Shown here in pieces: positions 45,103 to 53,694 of a stretch of DNA of 64,000 bases. Within the stretch, counting starts at the first letter, position 1. The number at the start of each line of letters is the position of its first letter. Source of the stretch: Syntrophothermus lipocalidus DSM 12680. Lineage in GTDB: Bacteria > Bacillota > Syntrophomonadia > Syntrophomonadales > Syntrophothermaceae. Where the stretch lies: the NCBI RefSeq assembly GCF_000092405.1, contig NC_014220.1, positions 1,612,001 to 1,676,000 of the forward strand. The letters are read 5' to 3'. The notes under the pieces are model-generated. The model ran no database searches, had not been told where the DNA came from, and saw only the letters and a list, made by a program, of their open reading frames with translations. The translations under genes were made by a program, and so were the position numbers.

Positions 45103-45130
45103 AAAAAGCGGCCTGAATAAGCCGCTTTTT
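45103..45130 (-). terminator. Terminator of the small membrane-protein gene
   Basis: Symmetric stem AAAAAGCGGC/GCCGCTTTTT (45103-45112, 45121-45130) with an 8-base loop. It can work in both directions and lies five bases past the stop of the 92-residue gene. Confidence 0.88.
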
Positions 45131-45134
45131 CTTG

Positions 45135-45413
45135 TTACTCCTGTTTAGTCTCAGCCATGAGAACGAACGAGAAGAATATAACGAACACCAGAGACACCAC
45201 GAGTACCGTTGGCATCTGTGTGACATCCTTCTCTGCTATTTTGTACCACACATTAAAACCGATCACACCCAAACCCAACAAAATATAAGTCCAAAGCTTG
45301 AGCTTGCCAGGCAGGGAGAATTTCTTCGACCAACTACAGAACTTTCCGAAGAGTATAAGCCCGATTACTACGATACCGAATTCCATGGCAGCCGTTACAA
45401 ACCAGTTCTCCAT
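45135..45413 (-). CDS. Small three-span membrane protein of unknown function
   Basis: I do not recognise the family. The 92 residues hold three hydrophobic segments (about 7-25, 39-58 and 68-87) with a basic first loop (WSKKFSLPGKLK). AGGAGGTGACAAG is an excellent ribosome site for ATG 45413, and the gene has its own terminator, so it is very likely expressed. It stands alone next to rnpB. Confidence 0.75.
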   Translation of the reverse strand: MENWFVTAAMEFGIVVIGLILFGKFCSWSKKFSLPGKLKLWTYILLGLGVIGFNVWYKIAEKDVTQMPTVLVVSLVFVIFFSFVLMAETKQE

Positions 45414-45579
45414 CTTGTCACCTCCTTTGTTCTAAATACTGATTGCTGATCAAACCCCCATATAATAGCCACTCAATCTGCTCAGCACAAGCTTAGGACC
45501 GTTCCTTTACTATCCAATAGTCATTTCTCCACGAAGACCCGATTTCCTTCTTGTTTTGAGATATTTTTTTGAAGTTTCG

Positions 45580-45608
45580 TTGATTGTATGTGCTCCAGGG
45601 TGTTAATA
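45580..45608 (+). promoter_or_regulatory. Promoter of rnpB
   Basis: TTGATT (45580-45585), a 17-base spacer, TTAATA (45603-45608), seven bases before the RNA start. Confidence 0.65.
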
Positions 45609-45614
45609 TATTAT

Positions 45615-46039
45615 GTGCGAGTAAATCAGATAGCCGCGAGGTTACACCTCGAGGAAAGTCGGGGCTCCGCAGGGCAAGGTGCTGGGTAACACCCAGTGGG
45701 GGCGACCCCAAGGATAGTGCCACAGAAACAAACCGCCCGGCACTCAATGTACGGTTCAAACGAATTCAAGGACCTCCTCCCGTGTTGCGTTACGATGCGC
45801 ATCTTAACAGGATTGAACTGTGCATTGAGTGCCGGGTAAGGGTGGAAAGGTGAGGTAAGAGCTCACCAGCAGTTAGGCGACTAACTGGCTCGGTAAACCC
45901 CACCTGGAGCAAGACCAAATAGGGAAGCTATGGAGTGGCCCGCTCCGCTTCCGGGTTAGGTCGCTGGAGGTGTCAGGCAACTGGCATCCTAGATAGATGG
46001 CTATCTAATACAGAACCCCGCTTATAGATTTGCTCGCAC
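45615..46039 (+). ncRNA. rnpB: RNase P RNA
   Basis: Catalytic RNA that matures tRNA 5' ends. Conserved elements are visible: the 5' GAGGAAAGTCGGGGCTCC core (CR-I), GGGTAA and GGATAGTGCCACAGAAA, the CCGGGTAAGGGTGGAAAGG region, GGTAAACCCCACC, and near the 3' end CAGAACCCCGCTTAT. The ends pair as helix P1 (GTGCGAG at 45615 with CTCGCAC at 46033). The architecture looks like bacterial type A. The insert between the two copies of GGCACTCAAT/ATTGAGTGCC forms a long arm. Confidence 0.96.
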
Positions 46040-46047
46040 CGGTTTTT

Positions 46048-46094
46048 TAGGGATACTACAATGAGTTCTTGGAAGCCCCACTGTAGCATCCCTA
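46048..46094 (+). other. Long hairpin downstream of rnpB
   Basis: TAGGGAT-a-CTACA pairs with TGTAG-c-ATCCCTA (12 pairs, one internal mismatch) around a 21-base loop. It lies between rnpB and the terminator and belongs to neither gene. No T tract follows, so it is not a simple terminator. Confidence 0.6.
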
Positions 46095-46109
46095 TTACCT
46101 TAGCAGCAA

Positions 46110-46139
46110 AAACCGGGCTGTCAAAGCCCGGTTTATTTG
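46110..46139. terminator. Shared terminator of rnpB and the HU gene
   Basis: Perfect stem AAACCGGGCT/AGCCCGGTTT (46110-46119, 46125-46134) with a 5-base loop. T-rich bases follow on the plus strand (TTTATTTG) and T on the minus strand. Confidence 0.85.
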
Positions 46140-46153
46140 TCTACGCGGTTTTC

Positions 46154-46492
46154 CTATTTCTTCTTCTTGGACGTCCTAGATTTGTTAGGGCCTTTGCCCG
46201 TTTTCTTGGGTTCCTCCTTGATAACCACTGCTTCTTTAAGGGATTTTCCGGGTTTAAAAGCGGGGACACGAGTAGCTGGAACTTCGATTTCCTCTCCTGT
46301 AGCCGGGCTGATGACTTTCCTTGCCCTACGATTCCTCACCTCGAAAGTCCCAAAGCCGATAATCTGGACCTTGTCGCCGCCGGCCAAAGCTTCCTGAATC
46401 GAAGCGACAGCAGCATCGAGTACCTTTCCGGCTTCCTTTTGAGTTACCCCAGCCTTCTCCGCCAATGACTTGACAAGTTCCGCTTTGTTCAC
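46154..46492 (-). CDS. hup: HU-family DNA-binding protein with basic tail
   Basis: Nucleoid protein that bends DNA. Residues 1-90 are a full HU domain (MNKAELVKSLAEKAGVTQKEA, GFGTFEVRNRRARKVISPATGEEI, PAFKPGKSLKEAV). About 20 extra residues at the end are Lys-rich (PKKTGKGPNKSRTSKKKK), which many HUs lack and which may strengthen DNA binding. GTG at 46492 has GGGAGG upstream. Confidence 0.95.
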   Translation of the reverse strand: MNKAELVKSLAEKAGVTQKEAGKVLDAAVASIQEALAGGDKVQIIGFGTFEVRNRRARKVISPATGEEIEVPATRVPAFKPGKSLKEAVVIKEEPKKTGKGPNKSRTSKKKK

Positions 46493-46631
46493 AGCATAAT
46501 CCTCCCTTGGTAAGATTTTTCGGCCTGATCTTAACCATTCATCACAAAGTCCGTAATTCCTTCTTTAAAAGCGATATTTTTCTACTTTTTTTTAGAGTAT
46601 CACCAATTCCTCGGGATTCCATCCTTCCCTG

Positions 46632-48536
46632 TCAAAAAATTATCCCTAATTGGCGGAGTTTCTCTTCGGTTGGCTTTCCTGTTTCGGGGTCCCAGCCCCG
46701 AGCGTGGTAATACTTTTTCAAAACTTCTCGGGTCTTTTCTTCATCTAATGCATTGCCCTTAACTCTCTGTTCGTAGAAGCGGCGCGGAAATGCCGAGTCT
46801 TCGGGCTTTTCGCCTTCCCGGAGGTTGAAAAGCTTCATCAGGTTCCATGCCCTTTCCGCCGCCAGCATCAACGCGTCCGGAGTCATCTCGAGTCCGGTAA
46901 ACGCGGTATATGCTTCAGCTAGCACCGTTGGCCCAACCCCATGTAATACCGGCGGTCGGATACAAACCCCAACCGAATTAAAAAGGTTAATCAGGTCTTC
47001 GGCCCACTTCGACATAAGGGCGACATCCACGGTATCATCTCCGATATCTATCGTCTGTTCCTTCAATCCACGTGGCATATCTAGTTCTTGGTACACCTTG
47101 CGCCCCAGCCCAAACCGCTCTTTTTGATATTCAAACCTGTTCTCGTTGTAACGCAAGTTTTCTACCGGGTTTCGACACCGAAGATGGTCCCCACCCCTTA
47201 CGTTGGTCAGCATCCCCAAGGTCCAGGTTGACCACCTGCCCCGAGGGTCAATCATTGGCAGCTCCAGGCCCTTTACATGCATGGCTCTTTCTTCGCCGCC
47301 TCTCAAACGGTGACCTGCACGTTTAGTTCCCTCTGCTAAAACGTCGCCTATCCCTTGACGGTAAGCAATGTCGTGCATGAGCTTTAGCACAGCTTCATCA
47401 TCACCAAAAGCCAGATCGTACCCAACTTCCTCCCTGGATAGAAACCCTTGCTCGAATAGTTCAATGGCCATGGCAATCACCCCGGCTGCGCTAACCATAT
47501 CCATCCCCAGCCTCTGCCCCATTTCACAAGCCTTGACTACAGCCTCGAGCTTCAGCCCTACCTGGGAGCCAAAAGATACGACCGGTGTCACTTCCATGTC
47601 CTTCATCCGCAGTCCCCGGTACTTACCATCCTTTATCTCTACCCAATGAGCACACGCTATGATGCACGCGTGGCAAGCCACGTTCCTCTTTATAAAGCCT
47701 TCGACCCTGGATCGGGCAAATTCCTGATGCCAGTCAGGCAGACAACCCTGGGTGAAGTTGTGGGCTGCTAGCGCGTTGAAATTACCATAAGGAATAGCGG
47801 CATTCATCGAACCATAACTCTTGAACGGAACGAAAAACGGCGACGACTGTATTAGTTCCCGGGCTTTGTTGGCAACCTCGAACATCTTATCCGGCTGGCA
47901 AATCTTCACCCGTTGGTTTCCTTTGATTACCACCGCTTTAAGCCTCTTAGAACCCATCACCGCACCGAGCCCTGTACGGGCCCAAGCGTCGTAATATCCG
48001 TTTTCAATAGATGCGAATTTTACCAGGTTTTCTCCGGCAGGACCGATCAGAGCCACTTGGCATTCTCCGTGACGGGCCTTCAGAATGTCCAAGGACTCCC
48101 ACGCGTCCTTGCCCCACAGGTCAGATGCATCTCGAATCTCTGCTCGCTCATCCTCTATCAAGAGATACACCCCGCTCGGTGCCTGCCCTTTTACTATAAC
48201 CCCATCATATCCACATTTTCTTAGTCCCAGTCCGAAAAACATACCAGAGTTGGAAGTCCCAAATAAGCCTGTAATCGGAGACTTAGCCGATACTTCGGTC
48301 CGGGAAGCCGTAGGAAAGGGTGAACCTACCAAAGTACCCACGCTGAAAACCAAGACATTATCAGGTCCCAGAGCGTCAGCTCCGGGAGGGACCTCATCGT
48401 ACACGATGCGAGCGTTAAAACCTGTTCCTCCCAAACATTCTTGGCAAAACCGCGGGCTCAGTTGTCTCTGTTTAATCTTATTGGCAGAAAGATCCACCTC
48501 CAACATTTTTCCTGCATAGCCCCATAAACCTTCCAT
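46632..48536 (-). CDS. aor: Aldehyde:ferredoxin oxidoreductase (tungsten/molybdenum)
   Basis: Oxidises aldehydes to acids, or the reverse, with ferredoxin. The N-terminal AOR domain has GGTGFNARIVYDEVPPG and FGLGLRKCGYDGVIVKG. The cluster motif CHACIIACAHW sits near residue 285, with the distal cysteine in NSVGVCIRPP. The 634 residues are typical, and the bis-pterin contacts lie in the N-terminal half. It ends an apparent unit with a 137-residue unknown protein, a 38-residue membrane peptide and HD-GYP. Which metal and aldehyde are used cannot be told. Confidence 0.93.
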   Translation of the reverse strand: MEGLWGYAGKMLEVDLSANKIKQRQLSPRFCQECLGGTGFNARIVYDEVPPGADALGPDNVLVFSVGTLVGSPFPTASRTEVSAKSPITGLFGTSNSGMFFGLGLRKCGYDGVIVKGQAPSGVYLLIEDERAEIRDASDLWGKDAWESLDILKARHGECQVALIGPAGENLVKFASIENGYYDAWARTGLGAVMGSKRLKAVVIKGNQRVKICQPDKMFEVANKARELIQSSPFFVPFKSYGSMNAAIPYGNFNALAAHNFTQGCLPDWHQEFARSRVEGFIKRNVACHACIIACAHWVEIKDGKYRGLRMKDMEVTPVVSFGSQVGLKLEAVVKACEMGQRLGMDMVSAAGVIAMAIELFEQGFLSREEVGYDLAFGDDEAVLKLMHDIAYRQGIGDVLAEGTKRAGHRLRGGEERAMHVKGLELPMIDPRGRWSTWTLGMLTNVRGGDHLRCRNPVENLRYNENRFEYQKERFGLGRKVYQELDMPRGLKEQTIDIGDDTVDVALMSKWAEDLINLFNSVGVCIRPPVLHGVGPTVLAEAYTAFTGLEMTPDALMLAAERAWNLMKLFNLREGEKPEDSAFPRRFYEQRVKGNALDEEKTREVLKKYYHARGWDPETGKPTEEKLRQLGIIF

Positions 48537-48562
48537 CTATCACCCCTCCTGTTTGGTCCCGG

Positions 48563-48976
48563 TCACCACTCCAACCGGTATTCACCCGGATGAGCAAAAA
48601 GCTTCTCCACACCGGCCAAAAAAGCGTCCGCCTTTTCTAAGCCCATTACTACTTGCACGCACTGGTAATTCTTGAGAAAGGTCAGCTCAAAACCTTGGGT
48701 TGAATATGCTCCTCTCATCATCAAGCCCCGGAAGTCGTCAGGATATAACTTACACTGTTTTCCCTTTCGGTGATAAAGTTCCTCGAATAGTTGCCGGAAG
48801 GACCTGATCTCTTCTTCCCAGTCCAGCACGACCTGGCATCGATCGTGGTTCTTACTGCTGTAAAAAGTTATGGATAATTCCCGCTCACCGTCAAATCTTA
48901 GCACCGCTCCGTTAACCTGGTTGCTCCCAAAGTTATCATAATTATTTTTGCCTTCATAAAGCTCCACCTTTCTCAC
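48563..48976 (-). CDS. Conserved-looking protein of unknown function upstream of aor
   Basis: I do not recognise it. The 137 residues are mixed alpha/beta with two hydrophobic strand-like runs (LRFDGERELSITFYS and QGFELTFLKNYQCVQVVMGL) and no membrane span or signal. The start is GTG 48976, overlapping the stop of the preceding 38-residue gene as GTGA, so it should be translationally coupled. It lies 26 bases before aor on the same strand. Confidence 0.65.
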   Translation of the reverse strand: MRKVELYEGKNNYDNFGSNQVNGAVLRFDGERELSITFYSSKNHDRCQVVLDWEEEIRSFRQLFEELYHRKGKQCKLYPDDFRGLMMRGAYSTQGFELTFLKNYQCVQVVMGLEKADAFLAGVEKLFAHPGEYRLEW

Positions 48977-49089
48977 TCCCCGTCTCCCGGCTTCTTCTTA
49001 GTGCCCTTCATACCCAACCCCACTGCTGTCAGATACAGCAAGAAGGCAGCCAGTAAAGTTAGTAAGACTTCTTTGATAGTAATGTTCAT
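48973..49089 (-). CDS. 38-residue single-span membrane peptide
   Basis: A small gene found by reading the gap after HD-GYP. ATG 49089 is preceded by AGAGGTGGG. The peptide has one hydrophobic span (VLLTLLAAFLLYLTAVGLGM) and then a basic tail (KGTKKKPGDGE), predicting an N-out/C-in anchor. Its stop overlaps the next gene's GTG, and the previous stop is 13 bases away. Tight packing argues for a real gene. No family recognised. Confidence 0.6.
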   Translation of the reverse strand: MNITIKEVLLTLLAAFLLYLTAVGLGMKGTKKKPGDGE

Positions 49090-49102
49090 CTTTAACCCAC
49101 CT

Positions 49103-50128
49103 CTAATCGAGAATTCTTTCCACTCTGATATCACTCTCCATCGATAGATCGTAGAACTTGTCTCCAGCCAGCACCAAGGGACGTGTAGGGCAACTACGGT
49201 TTACCAACACGACCTCTCCAATCTCGCCATTGGACAAAAGCACCCGCTGTCCTACGAAAGAATCAGCGACCCTATCATAAAAGACCTTAGAGACCTTAGG
49301 ATCCACCTTGCCAAAAGATTCATCCCACAGCTCATCGGCGGCCTTGTATGGCGTCTGCTTTGAAGCATACACCCGGTCAGAAGTCATAGCATCATAAATG
49401 TCAACCACCATGACGAGTCTAGCTATGAACCCAATTCTATCACCGGTCAAACCCGCTGGATATCCGCTTCCGTCTAGTCTTTCGTGATGTTTCAGAACCG
49501 CCTCTGCCACCGCTGGCGCCACCCAGTCATATTCCAAAACCAGATTGTACCCCGAAAGCGGGTGTTTCTTCACCTCTTCAAATTCATCTGGGGTCAGCGG
49601 CCCCGGCTTGTTCAAGATTTCTTGGGGAATAAACACCTTGCCCATGTCGTGGAGTATCCCGGCTATTCCTGCTTCTCTTATGGTTTCAGCATCACACTTA
49701 AGCCATTTGGCAGTCAAAATAGATAGGGCTGCCACGTTCAGGGAGTGGGTAAAAAGATACTCATCTTTGTCCCTCATCAAGCGAAGCTGTCTGAAGATGT
49801 TGGCCTCGTCTAAGACTTGTTCCACCAATGTCTCAACCAACCCCACTATCTCTTCCTCTTGCAGAGGCTTTCCGAGTTTAACCTCAAGAAAACAAGACTT
49901 GATGGCATCCAATCCTCTTCGATACATGGTCTCAAAATCTTCTCTTCTAACTACTTCGCCACTAGGCTCTAATATGTAAAGATACTGTATTCCCAGATTG
50001 ATTGCGCGTTCTAAGTGTCTTTCGGTAACTACTGTTCCTTTGGCCAGAAGCAGTTGACCATCGAAGGTATACAAATCTTTGCCAAGCTCAATTCCAGGCT
50101 CCAGCTTGTCTATGCTAACCCTCTTCAT
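49103..50128 (-). CDS. HD-GYP domain protein, probable cyclic di-GMP phosphodiesterase
   Basis: Likely hydrolyses cyclic di-GMP. Residues 130-290 hold the HD-GYP domain: HSLNVAAL, the LHDMGKVFIP metal pair, KKHPLSGYNLV and HHERLDGSGYPAGL, with VVDIYDAMTSDR after it. The N-terminal 60 residues (DGQLLLAKGTVVTERHLERA) are the small domain often found before HD-GYP. No receiver or membrane sensor is present. GGGA precedes ATG 50128. Confidence 0.9.
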   Translation of the reverse strand: MKRVSIDKLEPGIELGKDLYTFDGQLLLAKGTVVTERHLERAINLGIQYLYILEPSGEVVRREDFETMYRRGLDAIKSCFLEVKLGKPLQEEEIVGLVETLVEQVLDEANIFRQLRLMRDKDEYLFTHSLNVAALSILTAKWLKCDAETIREAGIAGILHDMGKVFIPQEILNKPGPLTPDEFEEVKKHPLSGYNLVLEYDWVAPAVAEAVLKHHERLDGSGYPAGLTGDRIGFIARLVMVVDIYDAMTSDRVYASKQTPYKAADELWDESFGKVDPKVSKVFYDRVADSFVGQRVLLSNGEIGEVVLVNRSCPTRPLVLAGDKFYDLSMESDIRVERILD

Positions 50129-50207
50129 TCCCTGCCAATCCCCCTATAATCTTAAGAACCTCTCATTCGTTCCAGTTACTCCGAACCGCCTGCACACGCT
50201 TGGTCGG

Positions 50208-51323
50208 TTAAACGAAAATGAAAGGCGAACTTCCTTCAAAAGGAATAACTTCGATGTCCCACCCTCGCTCTTCACTTTTCTCCGTCAGGAATCGAGCAAG
50301 AAGCTCCACCGCTAGGCACTCGGTTCCGTAATGGCCGGCATCTACCAAGTTTATCCCCAATAGCTGCGCTTCTCGCGCATCGTGATATTTGATATCGCCT
50401 GTTAACAAAACATCGAAGCCTTGCGAAGCCGCTTGTCCTAAAAATGAAGCCCCGCTGCCGCTAACCAGCGCTACCTTCTTTACCTGGGAATCTATCCGGC
50501 CCACAACTGCCACCTGCGGGAGGCGCAGCCGGTTTTTGACTTCGACCGCAAACTGGCCCAAGCTAACGGGACGGGCAAGTTCACCTTGCCGGCCTGGGCT
50601 TAACTTTGTTCCGCGATTGGAAAGTCTGATCAGATCATACGCTATTTCCTCGTACGGATGGGCCCGGTGCAAAGCGTCAAGCACCCTATAGATTCGATTC
50701 TCGGGAACCACCGTTTCCAGACGATACTCGTCCACTTCCGACACCTTCCCCACTTCACCCAGATAAGGTTTAGCACCAGGCAAGGGTTTGAAGGTACCGG
50801 TCCCGGCTACACGAAAACTGCAGTCCGAATAATTGCCGGTATGTCCTGCTCCGGAGGTACAAATTGCTTTTCTTACATTTTCCACATGGTCACGTGGTAC
50901 ATAAACAACCAGCTTGTACAGAATCTCAAAACGGTTCGTACCCCAAGGCTTGATTCTATTCAAACCGAGTTTTTCGGCTAAGTACTGGTTTAACCCGTAG
51001 GGAGCAGCGTCTAAATTAGTATGAAGGGAGTAGACGGTTATTTCGTTTTTTATCAGCTTCCGTAATAGCAATGCCGCCGGCTGGCTAAAATCCAGGCGTT
51101 TCACTGGCCTAAAAATAAGAGGATGATGAGTAACTATGAGGTCTACTTCTTTTTCGATTCCGATCTTGACTGTTTCCGGATCCGGATCCAGTGCTACCAG
51201 AACTCTACCGACCTCTTTTGTCGGGTCACCAACCTGTAAACCGACATTGTCCCAATCCTCGGCTATTTTGCCTGAAAAAAACTCCTCGAGGCAGGCAAAT
51301 ATTTGACTAGCGGTAACCGGCAT
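50208..51323 (-). CDS. Nif3-like dinuclear metal-centre protein (YqfO type)
   Basis: Hexameric GTP-cyclohydrolase-I-type-2/NIF3-family protein; its physiological role is unsettled. Metal ligands lie in VTHHPLIF near residue 64, DAGHYGTECLAVE near 320 and neighbouring acids. The 371 residues include the central YqfO (CutA-like) insertion. ATG 51323 has GGAGG upstream and overlaps the end of trmK by 17 bases; the trmK-yqfO pair is conserved in Firmicutes. Confidence 0.93.
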   Translation of the reverse strand: MPVTASQIFACLEEFFSGKIAEDWDNVGLQVGDPTKEVGRVLVALDPDPETVKIGIEKEVDLIVTHHPLIFRPVKRLDFSQPAALLLRKLIKNEITVYSLHTNLDAAPYGLNQYLAEKLGLNRIKPWGTNRFEILYKLVVYVPRDHVENVRKAICTSGAGHTGNYSDCSFRVAGTGTFKPLPGAKPYLGEVGKVSEVDEYRLETVVPENRIYRVLDALHRAHPYEEIAYDLIRLSNRGTKLSPGRQGELARPVSLGQFAVEVKNRLRLPQVAVVGRIDSQVKKVALVSGSGASFLGQAASQGFDVLLTGDIKYHDAREAQLLGINLVDAGHYGTECLAVELLARFLTEKSEERGWDIEVIPFEGSSPFIFV

Positions 51324-52011
51324 CTAATATCTCCTCCAATTCCCGCTTCAGTAACAGGTAATGCGATAATCTGGCCCGGGCCTCGGACGATTGTGAAGCC
51401 CTCAGGCTCTCGACCATCCTTTCCCATCTGCGCAGTTCCCGTCGCAGAAACTCCTGATTTTCAGGCCGTTCTGCTTTGCGCAAAACAACCGGACCAAACT
51501 CGAGTTCTAGTTCCGACAACCGATAAGCCGGTTTTTGCCTCGGTTCTGTTACTACAATGGTATAGAAATTCTCTTTTTCTTCGACAATTTCCTCCTCTAC
51601 TATCTCCCACCCTAGATCAGTCAACACCTTACGTAATGGATACAACGGAGGCTGGGGTTGCAAAACGTAACGCGCGTAACTGTACGCTTTGGTCAAAGAC
51701 CCCATTATGATGTCGGCGATAACCTTCCCCCCAAGGCCGGCTATTACTACCGTAGTAACCTCACCCGGAGCCAGTACCTGTAGACCGTCACCCCGTCGGA
51801 CGTCGATAACATTGTGTAAGCCTTCTTTCTTTACGTAGGCTTGAGCCCGGCGCCAAGGCCCCTCGTTCAATTCCCCGATTATCACCTTCGGGCATATGCC
51901 GTTGCGGACGAGAAACACCGATAATAGCGCGTGATCAGCTCCAATATCGGCGGCTATTTGCCCGGAAACGACGTGAGCCGCTATCCGCGTCAGTCTTCTC
52001 GATACGTTCAT
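51307..52011 (-). CDS. trmK: tRNA (adenine(22)-N1)-methyltransferase TrmK
   Basis: SAM-dependent enzyme that methylates A22 of tRNAs. The Rossmann fold begins with AADIGADHALLSVFLV, then IGELNEGPW, DVRRGDGLQVL and VIAGLGGKVIADII; LQPQ is the family motif after it. The C-terminal 70 residues are helical. ATG 52011 is preceded by a GTG three bases earlier that could also serve. In many Firmicutes it follows sigA, but that gene is not here. Confidence 0.92.
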   Translation of the reverse strand: MNVSRRLTRIAAHVVSGQIAADIGADHALLSVFLVRNGICPKVIIGELNEGPWRRAQAYVKKEGLHNVIDVRRGDGLQVLAPGEVTTVVIAGLGGKVIADIIMGSLTKAYSYARYVLQPQPPLYPLRKVLTDLGWEIVEEEIVEEKENFYTIVVTEPRQKPAYRLSELELEFGPVVLRKAERPENQEFLRRELRRWERMVESLRASQSSEARARLSHYLLLKRELEEILDAGYR

Positions 52012-52139
52012 CACAATAACCTACCCCAAGTCCATTGCGTTATCAATCAACTGTCTCGAAAACGCTACGCATTTTTTAATTTCTGACGGCTACACTTTAA
52101 AGTGTCATAAGGGTCTACGGTGGCACGTCGACTACGTAC

Positions 52140-52167
52140 CAAAAAAAGAGAGCCCGAAGGCTCCCCA
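52140..52167 (-). terminator. Terminator after the 129-residue gene
   Basis: Stem GGGAGCC/GGGCTCTC with a TTC loop, then seven T on the minus strand. It lies 15 bases past the stop at 52182. Confidence 0.85.
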
Positions 52168-52181
52168 ATCATCCCTATGTG

Positions 52182-52571
52182 TTACACCACTTGGTACCAG
52201 CCGTAAATACCGTCAGCCAGCTCATCAAACATGCTGGTATACCCAATCTCTGAATTGTCAGGCAAGGCCCCCAAAACCTCGTATACAGCTTGTAAAAGAT
52301 CAAGGTTACCAATAGAGCCGGCAGCTTCAATCTTGCTCTTGATAATAAAACCCCAATACTCCCGACGGGTTAAAGTCACTTCGATTCCCTCAAACCTGCT
52401 AGCCATGCGTCTTAGGTAACTTTCAAACGCGTCGGGATTAGCACCCTCACTTGCCTGAAGCGCTTTCTCGTCTTGGACTGCTTTGCGGTACTCCTTCATG
52501 TCGTTGATCAAAGCCTTGGCCAAACTCTCGGCCAATTCGAATTTGTGATAGATTCTCTCTCTATCTCTCAT
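52182..52571 (-). CDS. Hypothetical protein, helical
   Basis: Not recognised. The 129 residues are mostly helical and acidic and lack membrane spans, signal or cysteines. ATG 52571 follows GGGGGAGAA at good spacing, and a terminator follows, so it is probably expressed alone. Confidence 0.65.
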   Translation of the reverse strand: MRDRERIYHKFELAESLAKALINDMKEYRKAVQDEKALQASEGANPDAFESYLRRMASRFEGIEVTLTRREYWGFIIKSKIEAAGSIGNLDLLQAVYEVLGALPDNSEIGYTSMFDELADGIYGWYQVV

Positions 52572-52666
52572 GATTCTCCCCCACCCCCGCCATCATTATT
52601 AGTTTTTATTACTTAATTATATAAGTAATCCGTCAACCAAGGCAAATAATTACACCCACACCGGAT

Positions 52667-53461
52667 TCAGTTTGACTTTTTCCCCCGGTTTATAAGTCTG
52701 TACTCTTCAGTAACACCATTCTCTAGCCGGTGCAGTATCATCCTGTGGTAGTCAGGGTCCACTTCTGCTGAAATATATCGTCGGTCAAGCCTTTTGCAGA
52801 CCTCGAGCTCGGAGCCGCTCCCTCCGAACAGGATCAGTACCACATCTCCCGGCCGGGTACAAGATTTGATCAGGAGCTCGGACAGCTTCTGCGGTATCTG
52901 ACAAGCATGATAAGTTTTCTCCCTGCTCACATTCTTGACCAAATCAAAGTAGAACCAATCATACGGCATACGACCCCTGGATCCGTTAGCCAGATTGCTT
53001 CTTATACGACGGTCGGTTGGGTTCTTATAAGGTTGGGCCACGTTTTCCTTGTAAAAGTCGTTGTTCTTGGTCTTGCGGGCGTGGAGAATACTACGGTGAG
53101 CAGTGGTAAATCGCTTAGGAGAATGTCCCACGTTGCTGTTGTACACCCACGCGTAATCGTGCACCTCATAGCAGGCCTCATCCAGGTACTTCACCCTCAG
53201 GTACGCGTTTTGTTTCGGGTAGTTTATGAAAAAGAGATTTCCCGTTTCCTTCAAGACCCTCAGCGATTCTCTGGCAAGCTCCACATACCACTCGATGTAT
53301 TCATCAAAAGACCTCTTGTAGCTCTTGCCGCGGTACTTAACACCGACATTATAATCAGGGTCTCCAAAGACCATATCTACAGAACTATCAGGTAGTTCTC
53401 TTAAGAGATCCATGGTGTCCATTAAAAAGACCTTATCCAAATATCCTGACAGCACCGGCAT
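52667..53461 (-). CDS. DNA adenine/cytosine-N4 methyltransferase, beta class, DPDY variant
   Basis: SAM-dependent DNA amino-methyltransferase. Motif IV (MVFGDPDYNVGV, residues 30-41) precedes motif I (LILFGGSGSELEV, near 210), the beta-class order. The catalytic tetrapeptide is DPDY rather than the usual DPPY or SPPY. The 264 residues fit a compact orphan enzyme, and no restriction gene is adjacent. GAGGGGAGA precedes ATG 53461. The target sequence is unknown. Confidence 0.85.
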   Translation of the reverse strand: MPVLSGYLDKVFLMDTMDLLRELPDSSVDMVFGDPDYNVGVKYRGKSYKRSFDEYIEWYVELARESLRVLKETGNLFFINYPKQNAYLRVKYLDEACYEVHDYAWVYNSNVGHSPKRFTTAHRSILHARKTKNNDFYKENVAQPYKNPTDRRIRSNLANGSRGRMPYDWFYFDLVKNVSREKTYHACQIPQKLSELLIKSCTRPGDVVLILFGGSGSELEVCKRLDRRYISAEVDPDYHRMILHRLENGVTEEYRLINRGKKSN

Positions 53462-53694
53462 TCTCCCCTCGATTACTGAACTGTGTTTTTAGCAATGATA
53501 TGATACTATGTTTAATGTTTCGGCCCTGAGCCCGGTTTTCCCTTCTCTCACCGGCGCCTTTTCACCGGTACTACCCAGAACCAGACAAACCGGATGCGGG
53601 TAGGCTTGTGCTGCATCGCATGTATATCCCGTACACAAAAGTCTGCCTTAAAACCGAGCCACAGACGTACACAGACTAGTATCGAGATGTCATA

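Noticed and set aside
53462-53694. Possible riboswitch in the gap upstream of the DNA methyltransferase
   Set aside because: The GC-rich stretch can fold, but I found no match to cobalamin, molybdenum-cofactor, TPP or fluoride motifs.
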